From Siderastrea siderea (taxonomy: Eukaryota > Cnidaria > Anthozoa > Scleractinia > Rhizangiidae): 64,000 bases of DNA. Within the stretch, counting starts at the first letter, position 1. Each line of letters starts with the position of its first letter. The stretch covers positions 28,372,652-28,436,651 of the forward strand of contig OZ034977.1 of the NCBI GenBank assembly GCA_964030785.1. The letters run 5' to 3'. Both the position numbers and the translations under genes were made by a program. This document shows, piece by piece, positions 34,239-45,660 of this stretch. Below the pieces are notes generated by a model. That model was given only the letters and a program-made list of their open reading frames with translations. It made no database searches and was not told the DNA's origin.

Positions 34239-34363
34239 ATGTCTGCATTCCAAGAATGTAGAATTACCGTATTGCTTAATCAACCCTATGAGGAACCAGC
34301 AGCCGTATTGTTGACTTCAGATCAAATTTCTCCTGTGATAACAGGCGATCCAAATTCTTTCTT
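34239..34363 (+). CDS. LRR gene, candidate exon A
   Basis: An open frame from ATG 34239 (MSAFQECRITVLLNQPYEEP, then AAVLLTSDQISPVITGD) ends two bases into a codon at a consensus donor, CTT|GTAAGT. The phase matches exon B at 35554, which restores LMLSDNPIRTI, so the junction falls inside one LRR. An acceptor-like CATTCCAAG at 34254 would place the exon start at 34255 instead of using the ATG. The start is therefore uncertain: it may be the gene's first coding exon or an internal one continuing from the LRR exon at 22307. Confidence 0.5.
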
Positions 34364-34602
34364 GTAAGTGTTCTTTGAAGGGTTATTTCTTTGACCTAAA
34401 TGTGGTAGAGTCCTTGAAAGTACATCCTTTTTACTTGAAGCCTCAAAAAAGGTGGTTGCCGTTTAAGTTTGAGGGTAGTCGCCATTTTTCACCAGTATGT
34501 AAACGCGAAAGTATTGAGACGCTTTCAACATTTTACATGAAGCATGTTACAAGGGACGTCGAACGGTCACATGACGCCATTACCATCAAACCTGACTCGC
34601 AT

Positions 34603-34653
34603 GGATATATATATATATATATTTAAATTTCTATAATAATAATAATAATAGTA

Positions 34654-34691
<38 letters not shown>

Positions 34692-34712
34692 TATTATAAA
34701 AATAATAATAAT
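34603..34712. repeat. (TA)n then (AAT)n/(ATT)n microsatellites
   Basis: A TA run is followed by AAT units and then ATT units. The last two are complementary and can form a hairpin. Confidence 0.95.
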
Positions 34713-34859
34713 GAGGGGCTTTTCAGGGAATGTGAAAGAAATAATCCAAATGATTCAAATGAACATAAAGTAAAGTCGCACACAAGCCAACGGAGGCTCA
34801 AACGGCTGGAGCGTATCCCAGTTTCTGTAGCATGAAACAACTGACAGTATTGCTACTTC

Positions 34860-35185
34860 CCCCTGGATGGGATGCTAATCCATCGCAGGGTTACCCCAGC
34901 AGTATGTCGCTGGTACCCATTTTGTACACCTGGATGAATGTGGGGTAAAGTTTCTTGTCTAAGAAAACAACGATGGTAGGGAACAAATGAACATAACAGC
35001 TTTAAAAAACCCAAACTGGCGGGGAGGCGGACAAGTTGTCTACTTACAAGCGTGTCCGACGAGTTGAACTCGGGGCTACCGAGAACAACTCCAGCTAGTG
35101 CTCAGAGCGAGACTTGAACCCAAAAGCTTCAGATTTCAAGTCCCGCAACCTAATCACTCGACCACGCTGCCTCCCGTAAGGTGAG
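34860..35185 (-). mobile_element. tRNA-Ser-like SINE
   Basis: On the minus strand a head at about 35178-35100 reads GCAGCGTGGTCGAGTGATTA (A box), GGGACTTGAAATCTGAAGC and GGGTTCAAGTCTCGC (B box). The body has CACTAGCTGGAGTTGTTCTC and GTCCGCCTCCCCGCCAG. The body and head match the plus-strand copy at 40078-40300, so this is a repeat family. Confidence 0.8.
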
Positions 35186-35553
35186 GCAGCCTGACACTTG
35201 CTCAGTAGTTTGGGCATCTGACCGGTGTTAAGGAAGTTCTTGGGATTCCCGTCGAGGACTCGGATTTTTTTCTTTCTAGTTCCATACACGTGACCTGTTG
35301 AATACCGTCTACTTAACAGTAAAGATTTACACTCTCAGTTCAGACTAGAAGGGAAAACATACCCTATTTCAGACGATATGGCTTATGCCAAGCCAACACC
35401 CTCCTCCCCAGACGCTGTCGTCGATTGTGAAACGTCAATTTTAAGTGTTAAATGAAACGGTACATGTATTAATTGTCTTAGAACAACACGAAAACTTCAG
35501 GATAAATGAAATTTAGTTACGCTACGTCTTTCTTATTTGTGTTTTCGTTCAAG

Positions 35554-35628
35554 AATGTTGTCAGATAACCCAATAAGAACAATCAAACCGGAGGCATTCA
35601 GAATTCCTATAGACAAAGAGTTGAAAAT
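35554..35628 (+). CDS. LRR gene, exon B
   Basis: The acceptor TTTTCGTTCAAG precedes a 75-base exon, phase 2 in and phase 2 out, ending AAAAT|GTAAGT. It encodes MLSDNPIRTIKPEAFRIP, a clear LRR (LxxNxIxxIxxxAF), then DKELKM. It lies between candidate exon A and exon C, and all junction phases agree. LRR ectodomains of this kind bind ligands or pattern molecules outside the cell. Confidence 0.7.
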
Positions 35629-36136
35629 GTAAGTAATCAAATAAAGATTGTACCACGATTATTGGGTGTGGTCTTTCTTCGGGCACAGAAAAAAATATGA
35701 GCCAGTAGGGGAGGAGAGAGGAGGTGAAGGCGAAAGGAATAAAGGGAGGGGGAAGGGGAGAGGGAGAACCTCTAGAAACAATATTGAAGGTGTCTTTCCG
35801 CCACTGTCTCTAATAATCTGTTTATACCTTGGTGCTCACGTGAGTTTTTCGCTTGTCGAAAGGACAAGTACAAAGGACTAGTTACAACTTCAATCTGCAA
35901 TATATTGCAAGAACCACTAAAATCTAGTATCACTTACTGGAATGACAGTCTCAGCCCTCTGTATACAGGTGGCCTCCACAAACTTCTCCCGAGTTTCGCT
36001 CCTGGCTTTCAAAGGGAGCCTTTTCACACGTTACCCTACGCTTTTGTACGGACATATCTCTTTTTGTAGTCTTAAAATGTACTTTCGCTTTTCTATCATG
36101 GGTCACCTGCCGGGAGAGTTAAGGATTATATAGCTA

Positions 36137-36545
36137 CAGTTGACTCCTCAGGTTACTCGAAGCCTCAGTAACTCGAAGCTCGCACTAACTCAAACCAGAA
36201 TTGATTTCCCCCCTGGATTTGCTCCATACATTCGCTGTAAATTTACCTTCGATAACTCGCACCCTGGATAACTTGAACCTACCGCTAACTCGAAGTGAAT
36301 TCTTTTCCCCTCCAGGTCATTTTCGTCATAATCAAACATCACGAAATTGCGCAGCATGTATTTTTGAAGTGTCTAATTGTCTTTTATTTCAATATTTTTT
36401 AGTTTCCTGGTATTGTATTACACAAAACGTACCAGTTCTTCCTGTGAGAATACATGTGATCGTAGTGTGAACAGCAGTCTCGTTCCCCAATAAGTCGAAC
36501 CTTTTCTGATTTCCCTTGAAGGTTTGAGTTATCGGGTGTCAACTG
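36137..36545. mobile_element. Tigger/pogo-like MITE
   Basis: The left end is CAGTTGACTCCTCAGGTTAC, preceded by TA; the right end reads GGTTTGAGTTATCGGGTGTC then AACTG. TAACTCGAA-type words recur through the element (ACTCGAAGCC, AACTCGCACC, AACTTGAACC). The right TA has mutated. It lies in an intron of the LRR gene. Confidence 0.7.
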
Positions 36546-36648
36546 TTGGTCTAAAAAGTACAATTAGATAGTAAAACCTAGACGGAATACTTGTTCAAAG
36601 TTTTTCATTCCTTTCATCGTTAAGCAATATTTTTATTCTTTCTGGCAG

Positions 36649-36723
36649 ATTTTTACTTCGAACGAAGCTCAAGATTCTAAGCCTTCAATCCTTTATCGGC
36701 TTCGAAGAACTGGACTCTAAACT
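36649..36723 (+). CDS. LRR gene, exon C
   Basis: It follows a strong acceptor (TTTTATTCTTTCTGGCAG), is 75 bases long, phase 2 in and out, and ends AAACT|GTAATA. It encodes FLLRTKLKILSLQSFIGF then EELDSKL, a degenerate LRR. Its length and phases equal those of exon B, the main evidence that it is real. The donor is weaker than average. Confidence 0.55.
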
Positions 36724-36799
36724 GTAATATATCCTCTTCAATTATAAGAGAGAGAGTCTCTCCCTGAGAATCTGACTGAGAATCAGAAACTACGTAAAC

Positions 36800-38127
36800 A
36801 GTCACGTAAAAAAAGTCTTCACGCCCATAAGATTATTACCAGCGTATGTTTTGCCGCTGTCGTAAAGCTACAAACAATTACGAAATTGTTAAGACACTCG
36901 CTATAGTTCCGGTCGTTTCCGACATTCTCATAGTCAATACACATTTACGCCCCCCCCCCCCCCCCTTATCAATGTTGTTCTGGATTTATTAATGACATTC
37001 CCAATAACAAGGAACAACATTAAAATGGAGAGGGGAGGTCAGAAATGTATTTAAGTTTAATTTCCATTTGTTTTCAAGAGAGTGTTTTTAGATGGAAATC
37101 CCATTTTCAGGGAGAGTGTCTCGACAATTTTGCAATTGCTTGTAGCTATTTTAACCATCTCCAATGTTGTACAATGCTACAAAATATTCAGTGGAGAACT
37201 CTGATGTCTCAACTTTTACTCAAATAGTTTGGTTGAGTCTACGGGCATTTGTATTGTTTCTACTGCGCCAACCCACTAAATATTATCAATATTGCGCTAT
37301 ATCAACTTGTCTGGGAAAATTAGTACTAAAGTTACGTGAACACTCACTCTTGAACCTCCTTGATTTATGATGCAAAGGCTTTCCAACGCTCCTTGCCTTT
37401 ATCAGTCATAATAGACTGGCTTTATTTGCAATTTCCTTTTGGCCTCATTTTACCACTTACTACAATTCAACAGTCAACACCCTGTTCTACATTTATGGCC
37501 TCATATACATGTTAGTTTTTGTTTATTCGATCCGTCTTGCCTTCTGAAGTTATCCCGCTCACATTTTTCTCTGGAAACGAAATAATGAGTTGCCGCCGAG
37601 GTCCTGGCATGACGTCAGGCGCTGTCACCGATCCATTCTCCCTTTTGTATCGGTGGTGGTCCTAAGAAAAGTCGAATTTGAAAACCTTAATAGACCACAG
37701 AAAATTTAAGATAATGATATAAACATAATAAAAAAGATGAGATGGTTAATGCTCGGGAGAAAAGATGTTAAGGGTTTGTGGAAGTTTTAGGTTAAATCCC
37801 GTTACAACACTGACACTTGGGAGGTGGGCTAAAGAAACTCGTGTACACATTATCCAAACATGTTGACGGTATTAAGTTAACCTTTTAGTGCTGAATTATG
37901 TTTTGCGAGACATCTGAGAGACATTTTACCTGCTAGAGTAAATAATACAAATTGTATTCTATATTCCGTCTGCTCACTCTTTACACTCTTTATGGAAGAA
38001 TGGAGAACAGCAAGATATATCAAAAATGAACTAGTAAGATAATCTTCAAGCGGGCCTGGATACTTTGCGAGCTATTCGTAATTGGCTGTTCTTGCAATGG
38101 AATAATTTAATTTTGCCTTTTCCTCAG
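36800..38127. other. intron with no recognised feature
   Basis: A poly-C tract lies at 36951-36965. No exon-like frame is supported. Confidence 0.5.
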
Positions 38128-38196
38128 GTTGTTACCAAACAGAACTCTTAGGACCCTGAAATATCGCAATCGGGGCCTAAACGCCAGCATATATCT
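38128..38196 (+). CDS. LRR gene, exon D
   Basis: Acceptor TTGCCTTTTCCTCAG, 69 bases, phase 2 in and out, donor ATCT|GTCAGT. It encodes LLPNRTLRTLKYRNRGLN and ASIY. The block LRTLKYRNRGL is LRR-like, and the phases connect exon C with exon E. The donor is a weaker GTCAGT type, so the 3' edge is less certain than the 5' edge. Confidence 0.5.
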
Positions 38197-38961
38197 GTCA
38201 GTACTTTCAGTGTGATAGGTTTATCCCTCTCAGTTGCATATTAGATGTTAACTACGTCATTTTTTAAGTAATTGATACCATGTAATACCTATGTACCAGT
38301 TACCCATGTACAATATATCTTTTGGAAGCTAATCATGTGACCCCCTCCCCCCCCCTTCGCAGAAAAAAATAATGACAATAATAATAGCAACAACAGAAAA
38401 TACAAGAAACGTTAATCGTTCATAAACCGACAGGAAAAAGTTTTATAGGTGACAAGAAAATAGCGCAATGAATCTAAATAAAACAATAATCTGTGTATAT
38501 GTGAAGTATACCCCTAGCTTGGAACCTGCGCTCAAACGTCTCTTATTTCCTTTGCTCCAGGAGACTTCTGCGCGCAGGCTACTAGATTATAGGTTATTTA
38601 GCACTTTCACAGAGAGCTGTGTTTGATGCAAGATACTTCCAAAAACGTCCAAAACCTGTAGGCTGGAGATATTGATGTTTGTGATGTTTCGGTTTCGTCA
38701 TACATTGCAGAACACCCAGCCCCGCGACAGTGGTCAATCATCTTAAATTTAACAGTGTGACGAGAAGAAGGGTGGAGATTTTATGCTCAGTTTATTGATT
38801 ATATGTTTGACAGGACAGTTCTTAAATCAAACCTTAATGGGAATCTTTCAAAATGTAACACCTTGCGCCATTCACACGAATTTGTTACGATCTCAGAATA
38901 TGGACAAAAGGAATCTGTCAATTTTTTCCACTTGCAAACAAAAATAAATGTTCTCTCGTAG

Positions 38962-39158
38962 AAATCCTCACAACTCCGAAGCAGAAGCTATTAGAGTCGT
39001 GGAAAATCTTGTTGCTTTGGCTGGTCCTGCTCTATTGGCTTCCGGATTCAGAGTTTATTCTTCTCGTGGCCCCTTCACTTCTTATCTGCCATGTCCAGTG
39101 GGAACTTTTTCCAACCTTTCGTCCAAAGGAACTGGAGGATGCACACCATGCCCGCCAG
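38962..39158 (+). CDS. LRR gene, exon E (LRR end and first Cys module)
   Basis: After acceptor TTCTCTCGTAG the frame runs NPHNSEAEAIRVVENLVALA, then a short linker, then YLPCPVGTFSNLSS and GGCTPCPPG. It ends one base into a codon at CCAG|GTATCT. The last part is the start of a Cys-rich ephrin-receptor-like (GCC2/GCC3) module: CPxGTF...GC.xCPPG. The next exon begins with two bases completing Gly and continues with GYYSDD. Phase 2 in, phase 1 out. The module type is found in extracellular regions of many invertebrate membrane proteins. Confidence 0.75.
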
Positions 39159-39358
39159 GTATCTTACAGTTATCCCAGTGACAAGCTTTTGGTTTTCTTC
39201 CGGCTAATAGTCATTAATAAAACTATGAAAATGTGAAAACGCCCTAAAGTTAGCAATTGAAATTCCCAATAATTGTGTCATCTAATTGCATATGTATGTC
39301 TATGTATGTCTGTGTATAGAACTTCTTGTGTAGACTTTGTTTTTGACGGACGATGACA

Positions 39359-39958
39359 TTAACCCTATTTCGCCTGGGCTTTTCTCGAGTTTCTGAGCCT
39401 GGGGGTTGGGGGGGGGGCACAAAGTCCCCCTATAGATCTCGAAAAGTATTAACGCTCTTGTGATAAAACTTGGCACGTTTTTAGTACGTCATTAGCTTAA
39501 TAGATTGGTATTATGACGTGTCAATTATGACGTGACATGACGTCATAATGGCGTCACAAACCCGCCATTTTGAATTTGAGGCCACCATCTTGTATCCCGA
39601 GCTAGCAGTCATACAGTTGACAATGACGACATCGAAAAATATATGAATTTGTTATAGGAAACATACTTAATCAAAACAAGCACCAAAAAGCAAAAGATTA
39701 TCTTTTCTTACGAACGAAGGGTAAAAAACTGAAAAAAAGACTGAAATACGACAGAAAATAGTCGAAATACACTCCTGAGAAGACGGTTGCTATGGAAACG
39801 TCAATCACCATAGACACGTCATTGACACAGGAAAATTTTCTCTGATAAATTTTAGGAAAAGTCAAGAGATTTGGTGATTATTCGGCAAGCCGTTTAAAAG
39901 TTATAGTTCGTTAAAGTCAGCGCGGGTGCCCCCCCCCCCCCAGGCTAAATAGGGTTAA
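39359..39958 (+). mobile_element. TTAA-flanked MITE, copy 3 (longest)
   Basis: TTAACCCTATTTCGCCTGGG at the left and CCCAGGCTAAATAGGGTTAA at the right are near-perfect inverted ends. This copy has about 60 extra bases near each end compared with copy 2, including a GGGGGTTGGGG tract and a poly-C tract that complement each other. It lies in the intron after exon E. Confidence 0.9.
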
Positions 39959-40077
39959 TGTGGGCCGACCGATTATTTCGGATTATTTTAACATTCACTT
40001 TTTAATATTCCATTTCAATTGTAGGATTTAGCGTGTTATTTTTTTTCAGCTTTCTTTTCTTTTCTCTTCTTATTTTA

Positions 40078-40300
40078 AGGGAGGCAGCCTAGTGTTGGAC
40101 TTCGAGTCCATAGGTCCTGGGTTCGAATCCCACCCTGAGCACTCGATTGATTTGTTTCACGGCAGTCCCGAGTTATAAATCCTTCGGATGCGCTTGTAAA
40201 TAGCCAACTGGTTTGCCTCCCGCCAGTCAGGATTTTAAAACATGTTATGTTTCATTTGCCATATTTGCTTTAGTTGTTTGAGTGGCACCCCTGTGAAATA
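40078..40300 (+). mobile_element. tRNA-Ser-like SINE, plus-strand copy
   Basis: GGGAGGCAGCCTAGTGTTGG (A-box region with an internal deletion), ACTTCGAGTCCATAGGTC and GGGTTCGAATCCCACCC (B box) form the head. The body CCCGAGTTATAAATCC and TTTGCCTCCCGCCAGTCAGG matches the minus-strand copy at 34860-35185. The D-arm deletion rules out a working tRNA. Confidence 0.8.
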
Positions 40301-40477
40301 GCTGGTGTGTCGCAAGGCAGTACAGAGGATAGCCAAGCGCACTGACCACTATAATCATCAATTTACAATTTTTTCAATTTACAATTTGCAAACCATGTAT
40401 CCACAGTTGTCACTTGCTTCGTATTTTATTAGTTTCGCCTTCTCATTAGTGTACTATTGTTCTCGTTTTTGGTTAGT

Positions 40478-40682
40478 TAGCCTGAGAAAATAGCCAACGT
40501 TTCGCGGGGTCGCGAAACGACGTCAGAGTAACGAGCGCAGAAATTCCATACTGATGACGTGCACTACCCAGATCTTGGTAGTGCACGTCATCAGTATGGA
40601 ATTTCTGACTTCGTTAATCTGACGTCGTTTTGCGAGGGCTCAAGTGGCGACCTCGCGAAACGTCGGCTGTTTACACAGGCTA
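40478..40682. mobile_element. 205-bp palindromic MULE-MITE
   Basis: The ends are TAGCCTGAGAAAATAGCC and the complement finishing GGCTGTTTACACAGGCTA. The inner arms GTAGTGCACGTCATCAGTAT and its complement meet around CCAGATCTTGG. Flanks TTGGTTAGT (40469-40477) and TTGGTTTGT (40683-40691) are a 9-bp duplication with one mismatch. Confidence 0.9.
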
Positions 40683-40876
40683 TTGGTTTGTTTCCTTGCA
40701 TAATTTATTTACACATTTATAAAGTGGTTGCACTGTAGTATTAGCATATAGCCTTTTGGCAGTCGTGCTAAGGGCACTTGAAAGTTGGTTTTAGTTTGCT
40801 AGCGTTTCATTCTACCTTTGTTCACAGGCCTTCGCTATAAGGCGCCGCCGGTGTATAAATTGGGCTGGTTATTTTT

Positions 40877-41150
40877 ACCCCGCCGCCAGGACAGGGTCTA
40901 GTAATACCCATTTTTTTCATTACCCCGCCGTCAGGACGGGATCTAGTAATACCTTTTTTTTTTCATTACCCTGCCGCCAGGACAGGGTCTAGTAATAAAC
41001 ATTTTTTTCATTACCCCGCAGTCAGGACGGGGTTTAGTAATACCCGTTGTTTTTTTTTTCATTATTACCCCGCTGTGAGCACGGGGTCTAGCAATACCCA
41101 TCTTTTTGCCCCGCCGTGAGGGTGGGGTCTAGTAATACTCGTTGTTTTTG
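40877..41150. repeat. 45-bp minisatellite, six units
   Basis: Units of the form TACCCCGCCGTCAGGACGGG, then GTCTAGTAATACCCATTT and T-rich spacer, start near 40877, 40921, 40967, 41012, 41066 and 41108. CCCCG...CGGGG inside each unit can form a small hairpin. Single units recur inside the array that follows (near 42327 and 42549). Confidence 0.9.
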
Positions 41151-41239
41151 GTGGTCACTTGCCCCAGACCTCCGCTCGGTCAAAACAATACTTGCTGGTA
41201 ATCTTCGTTCGCTTAGCGTTTATTCGCCAGAATTTTCAT

Positions 41240-42949
41240 GAAAGTTGGTGTAGAAAATTACTGGCGATTTAATGGCATAAAAACCACTTCGATGAAAGCA
41301 AGAACGAAGGTGCTAGCGAGCTTTGAAGCTGGCATGAATTCGCCTAACTTGCCCTGGCACGTAAACATTACATCACTGAAACACAGAAACCGATTCGGAG
41401 AAGTCCCTTGCTTTCGCCAAGTTGAATAATTCAACAGTGAATGCAAGCATTTTTTGGCAGTTTTGCCTTGCTTCGCCAAAATCTTTAGGGAAAGTTGTGT
41501 AGAAAAGCACAAGAAATTCAGTGGAGTTAACTTCTCTTCGATGAGAGCAAGGACAAAGGTGCTACCGAACTTTGAAAGCCAATGATTCATGCTACGTGCC
41601 GTAGCATATAAACATTACATCGCTGAAAGACAGAAGGCGATTTGGAGAAGTAACTTTCTTGCACCAAATCACTCATCGAATCACGGCCTAAAATAGACTT
41701 TTACGTTTTTTTTCCAGAGCTACCAGTTTAGTTTAGGCTTTAGAATAAGTTTCTTTATCAATAAATTTATTTAAATTTCCGTGCCCTTGCTATTTAGAAG
41801 TACTCTGACATGTCCCTGAGTTCGTTTATTTAAAAAACGTGACGTAACTGAGTCACGCTGTGGTCAAAATATTTCGTCACGTTCTTCTTCGCGAAAACTA
41901 GGATAAGTGGATGACCAAGGAATGAGGGATGGGGTTCATACTATCAGGGATTCATGTTATCACAGGGAGAAGGGTGCGGAGAAGACGTAAGGGGGAATGG
42001 CAGCAAACATGTCAAGGTACGATAAATCACCAACTTTTAAATTTGCACGACTTGGGCTGGTCTGTTGAGTGACCGTAATATATTTTGCTCCCTAGGAGGA
42101 GGAGAAAAACGGCGGGGTCCAATGCCAATGGGGCGTTTCCTGTTTTATTTTTGGTGGTCACTTGCCCCAGTCCTCCAGTATTCGCTCGGCCAAGCAAATA
42201 CTCGTCGCGTCTTTCGCTACAGAGGTTAGGGATCGTATCTTGAGTGACCGTAATATATTTTGCACCCTAGGGAAGGGACAACAACGGCAGGGTCTAATGC
42301 CCCTGGGGCTTTTCTTGTTATTATTACCCCGCCGTCAGGACGGGGTCTTGTAATACCCATTTTTTGTGGTTATTTTTTTTGGTGGTCACTTGCCCCAGAC
42401 CTCCGGTTTTCGCTCGTCCAAACAAATAATCATCGTGTCTTCAGCTACACAGGTAAGGGATCGTATCTTAAGTGACCGTAATATATTTTGCACCCTAGGG
42501 GAGGGACAATAGCGGCGGGGTGTAATGCCCCTGGGGCTTTCCTTGTTATCCCGCCGTCAAGACGGGGTCTAGTAATACCCATCTTTTTCATTATTCATTA
42601 TTATTATTTTCCTTTTTTTTTGTGGTCACTTGCCCCAGACTCCCGGTTTACGCTCGGCCAGACAAATAGTTTCCGTGTCTTTCGCTACACGGGCTAGTGC
42701 TAGTATCTTGAGTGACTTTAATATGTTTTACACCCTGAGGGGAGGGAGAACATCGGCGGGTCTAATGCCCCTGGGGCTTTTTTTTTCATGGTCACTCACC
42801 CCAGACTCCCAGTTTTCGCTCGGCCAAACAAATATTCGTCACAAACTTTCGCCACACCACTTGGGCTCATATCTTGAGTGACCGTAATATATTTTGCACC
42901 CTGAGGGGAGGGAGAACAACGGCGGGGTCTAATGCCCCTGGGGCTTTTC

Positions 42950-42993
<44 letters not shown>

Positions 42994-44630
42994 TATTATT
43001 TTTTGGCTGGTCACTTGCCCCAGACCTCCACTTTTCGCTCAGCCAAACAAATACGTGTTGCAAACTTTCGGTCAACGTAAGCAATATCTTTGGTCGGCTA
43101 GTGCCGATTCGCCAAATCTTCTTGAAAGACGGTGTAGAAAATTACTAAGGATGCAATGCAGTAAAAGTCTCTTAAAAACAAGGAAAAACATGCTAGCAAC
43201 CTTCGAAAGGCGCCGATTCGATCGGCTTACTCGGACCAGAGCAAAACAAACAAGGTTAAATAATTCAACATTGAAATCCAAGCATTTCTTGGCAGTTTTG
43301 CTTCGCTTCGCCAAAATCTTTAGATAAAGTTGGGTAGAGAAGTACAAGGAATTCAATGGAGTTGACTTCTCTTGGACGAGAGCAAGGACGAAGGTGCTAG
43401 CGAGCTTTGAAGCTGGCATGAATTCGCCTAACTTGCCCTGGCACGTAAACATTACATCACTGAAACACAGAAACCGATTCGGAGAAGTCCCTTGCTTTCG
43501 CCAAGTTGAATAATTCAACAGTGAATGCAAGCATTTTTTGGCAGTTTTGCCTTGCTTCGCCAAAATCTTTAGGGAAAGTTGTGTAGAAAAGCACAAGAAA
43601 TTCAGTGGAGTTAACTTCTCTTCGATGAGAGCAAGGACAAAGGTGCTACCGAACTTTGAAAGCCAATGATTCATGCTACGTGCCGTAGCATATAAACATT
43701 ACATCGCTGAAAGACAGAAGGCGATTTGGAGAAGTAACTTTCTTGCACCAAATCACTCATCGAATCACGGCCTAAAATAGACTTTTACGTTTTTTTTCCA
43801 GAGCTACCAGTTTAGTTTAGGCTTTAGAATAAGTTTCTTTATCAATAAATTTATTTAAATTTCCGTGCCCTTGCTATTTAGAAGTACTCTGACATGTCCC
43901 TGAGTTCGTTTATTTAAAAAACGTGACGTAACTGAGTCACGCTGTGGTCAAAATATTTCGTCACGTTCTTCTTCGCGAAAACTAGGATAAGTGGATGACC
44001 AAGGAATGAGGGATGGGGTTCATACTATCAGGGATTCATGTTATCACAGGGAGAAGGGTGCGGAGAAGACGTAAGGGGGAATGGCAGCAAACATGTCAAG
44101 GTACGATAAATCACCAACTTTTAAATTTGCACGACTTGGGCTGGTCTGTTGAGTGACCGTAATATATTTTGCACCCTAGGGGAGGGACAATAGCGGCGGG
44201 GTGTAATGCCCCTGGGGCTTTCCTTGTTATCCCGCCGTCAAGACGGGGTCTAGTAATACCCATCTTTTTCATTATTCATTATTATTATTTTCCTTTTTTT
44301 TTGTGGTCACTTGCCCCAGACTCCCGGTTTACGCTCGGCCAGACAAATAGTTTCCGTGTCTTTCGCTACACGGGCTAGTGCTAGTATCTTGAGTGACTTT
44401 AATATGTTTTACACCCTGAGGGGAGGGAGAACATCGGCGGGTCTAATGCCCCTGGGGCTTTTTTTTTCATGGTCACTCACCCCAGACTCCCAGTTTTCGC
44501 TCGGCCAAACAAATATTCGTCACAAACTTTCGCCACACCACTTGGGCTCATATCTTGAGTGACCGTAATATATTTTGCACCCTGAGGGGAGGGAGAACAA
44601 CGGCGGGGTCTAATGCCCCTGGGGCTTTTC

Positions 44631-44671
<41 letters not shown>

Positions 44672-45660
44672 TATTATTTTTTGGCTGGTCACTTGCCCCA
44701 GACCTCCACTTTTCGCTCAGCCAAACAAATACGTGTTGCAAACTTTCGGTCAACGTAAGCAATATCTTTGGTCGGCTAGTGCCGATTCGCCAAATCTTCT
44801 TGAAAGACGGTGTAGAAAATTACTAAGGATGCAATGCAGTAAAAGTCTCTTAAAAGCAAGGAAAAACATGCTAGCAACCTTCGAAAGGCGCCGATTCGAT
44901 CGGCTTACTCGGACCAGAGCAAAACAAACAAGGTTAAATAATTCAACATTGAAATCCAAGCATTTCTTGGCAGTTTTGCTTCGCTTCGCCAAAATCTTTA
45001 GATAAAGTTGGGTAGAGAAGTACAAGGAATTCAATGGAGTTGACTTCTCTTGGACGAGAGCAAGGACGAAGGTGCTAGCGAGCTTTGAAGCTGGCATGAA
45101 TTCGCCTAACTTGCCCTGGCACGTAAACATTACGTCACTGAAACACAGAAGCCTATTCGGGAAAGTTCCTTGCTTTTGCCAAATCATTCATCGAATCATG
45201 GCCTAAAAATAGACTTTTACGTTTCTTTTTTCGGTAGATGACCGTTCGCTTTAGATTTTGGGATAATTTTTTCTTTATCAATAAATCTCATTTCCGTGTC
45301 CTTGTTATTTAGGATTACGCTAAGATGTCAGTTCGTTTAGAAAAGGTGACGTAACTGAGTCACGCTATGGTCAAACTATTTCGTCACGTTCTTCTTTGCG
45401 AGTGCCAGAACAGGTGGATAACCAAGGAATGAGGGAGGGGAAAGATGTTCATACTATCAGGGATTCATGTTATCACAAGGAGAAGGGTGCAGAGAAGAGA
45501 TGGGGGGGGGGGGTGGTGGCAGCAAACTTGTCAAATGCAAGATAAATCACCAACTTCAAAAATTTACACCACTTGGGCTCATATCTTAAGTGACCGTAAT
45601 GTATTTTGCACCCCGAGGGGAGAGGAAAAAACGTCGGGTCCAATGCCTCTGGGGCTTTTC
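41240..45660. repeat. satellite-like array with recent tandem duplication
   Basis: Two large blocks are almost identical. 41300-42085 recurs 2084 bases on at 43384-44160. 42487-43430 recurs 1681 bases on at 44168-45110, with (ATT)n length the main difference. A third, older copy covers about 45130-45660. Within 42080-42990, units of about 200 bases recur (GTGACCGTAATATATTTTGC, GGTCTAATGCCCCTGGGGC, GGTCACTTGCCCCAGACC). Different offsets in the two halves indicate unequal crossing-over. The long minus-strand frames here are by-products. It lies in the intron between exons E and F. Confidence 0.9.
42953..42990. repeat. (ATT)n microsatellite, duplicated at 44634-44668
   Basis: TTATTATT repeats in both duplicate blocks. 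The second copy is one unit (3 bases) shorter, which explains the 1681 versus 1678 offset. Confidence 0.95.

Noticed and set aside
35100..35178. tRNA-Ser gene on the minus strand
   Set aside because: The same head with its downstream body recurs at 40078-40300, and stems are imperfect; it is a SINE.
36201..36470. 89-codon frame
   Set aside because: It lies wholly inside the Tigger-like MITE and has no protein-like features.
40877..41150. CRISPR-like array of 45-bp units
   Set aside because: The intervals between conserved cores are homopolymer-rich and nearly the same, so this is a minisatellite.
43072..43674. 200-codon minus-strand frame, with partial copies at 41258-41590 and 44750-45187
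   Set aside because: It lies in the satellite-like duplication, and differences between its own internal repeats are as often non-synonymous as synonymous, so it shows no sign of coding constraint.
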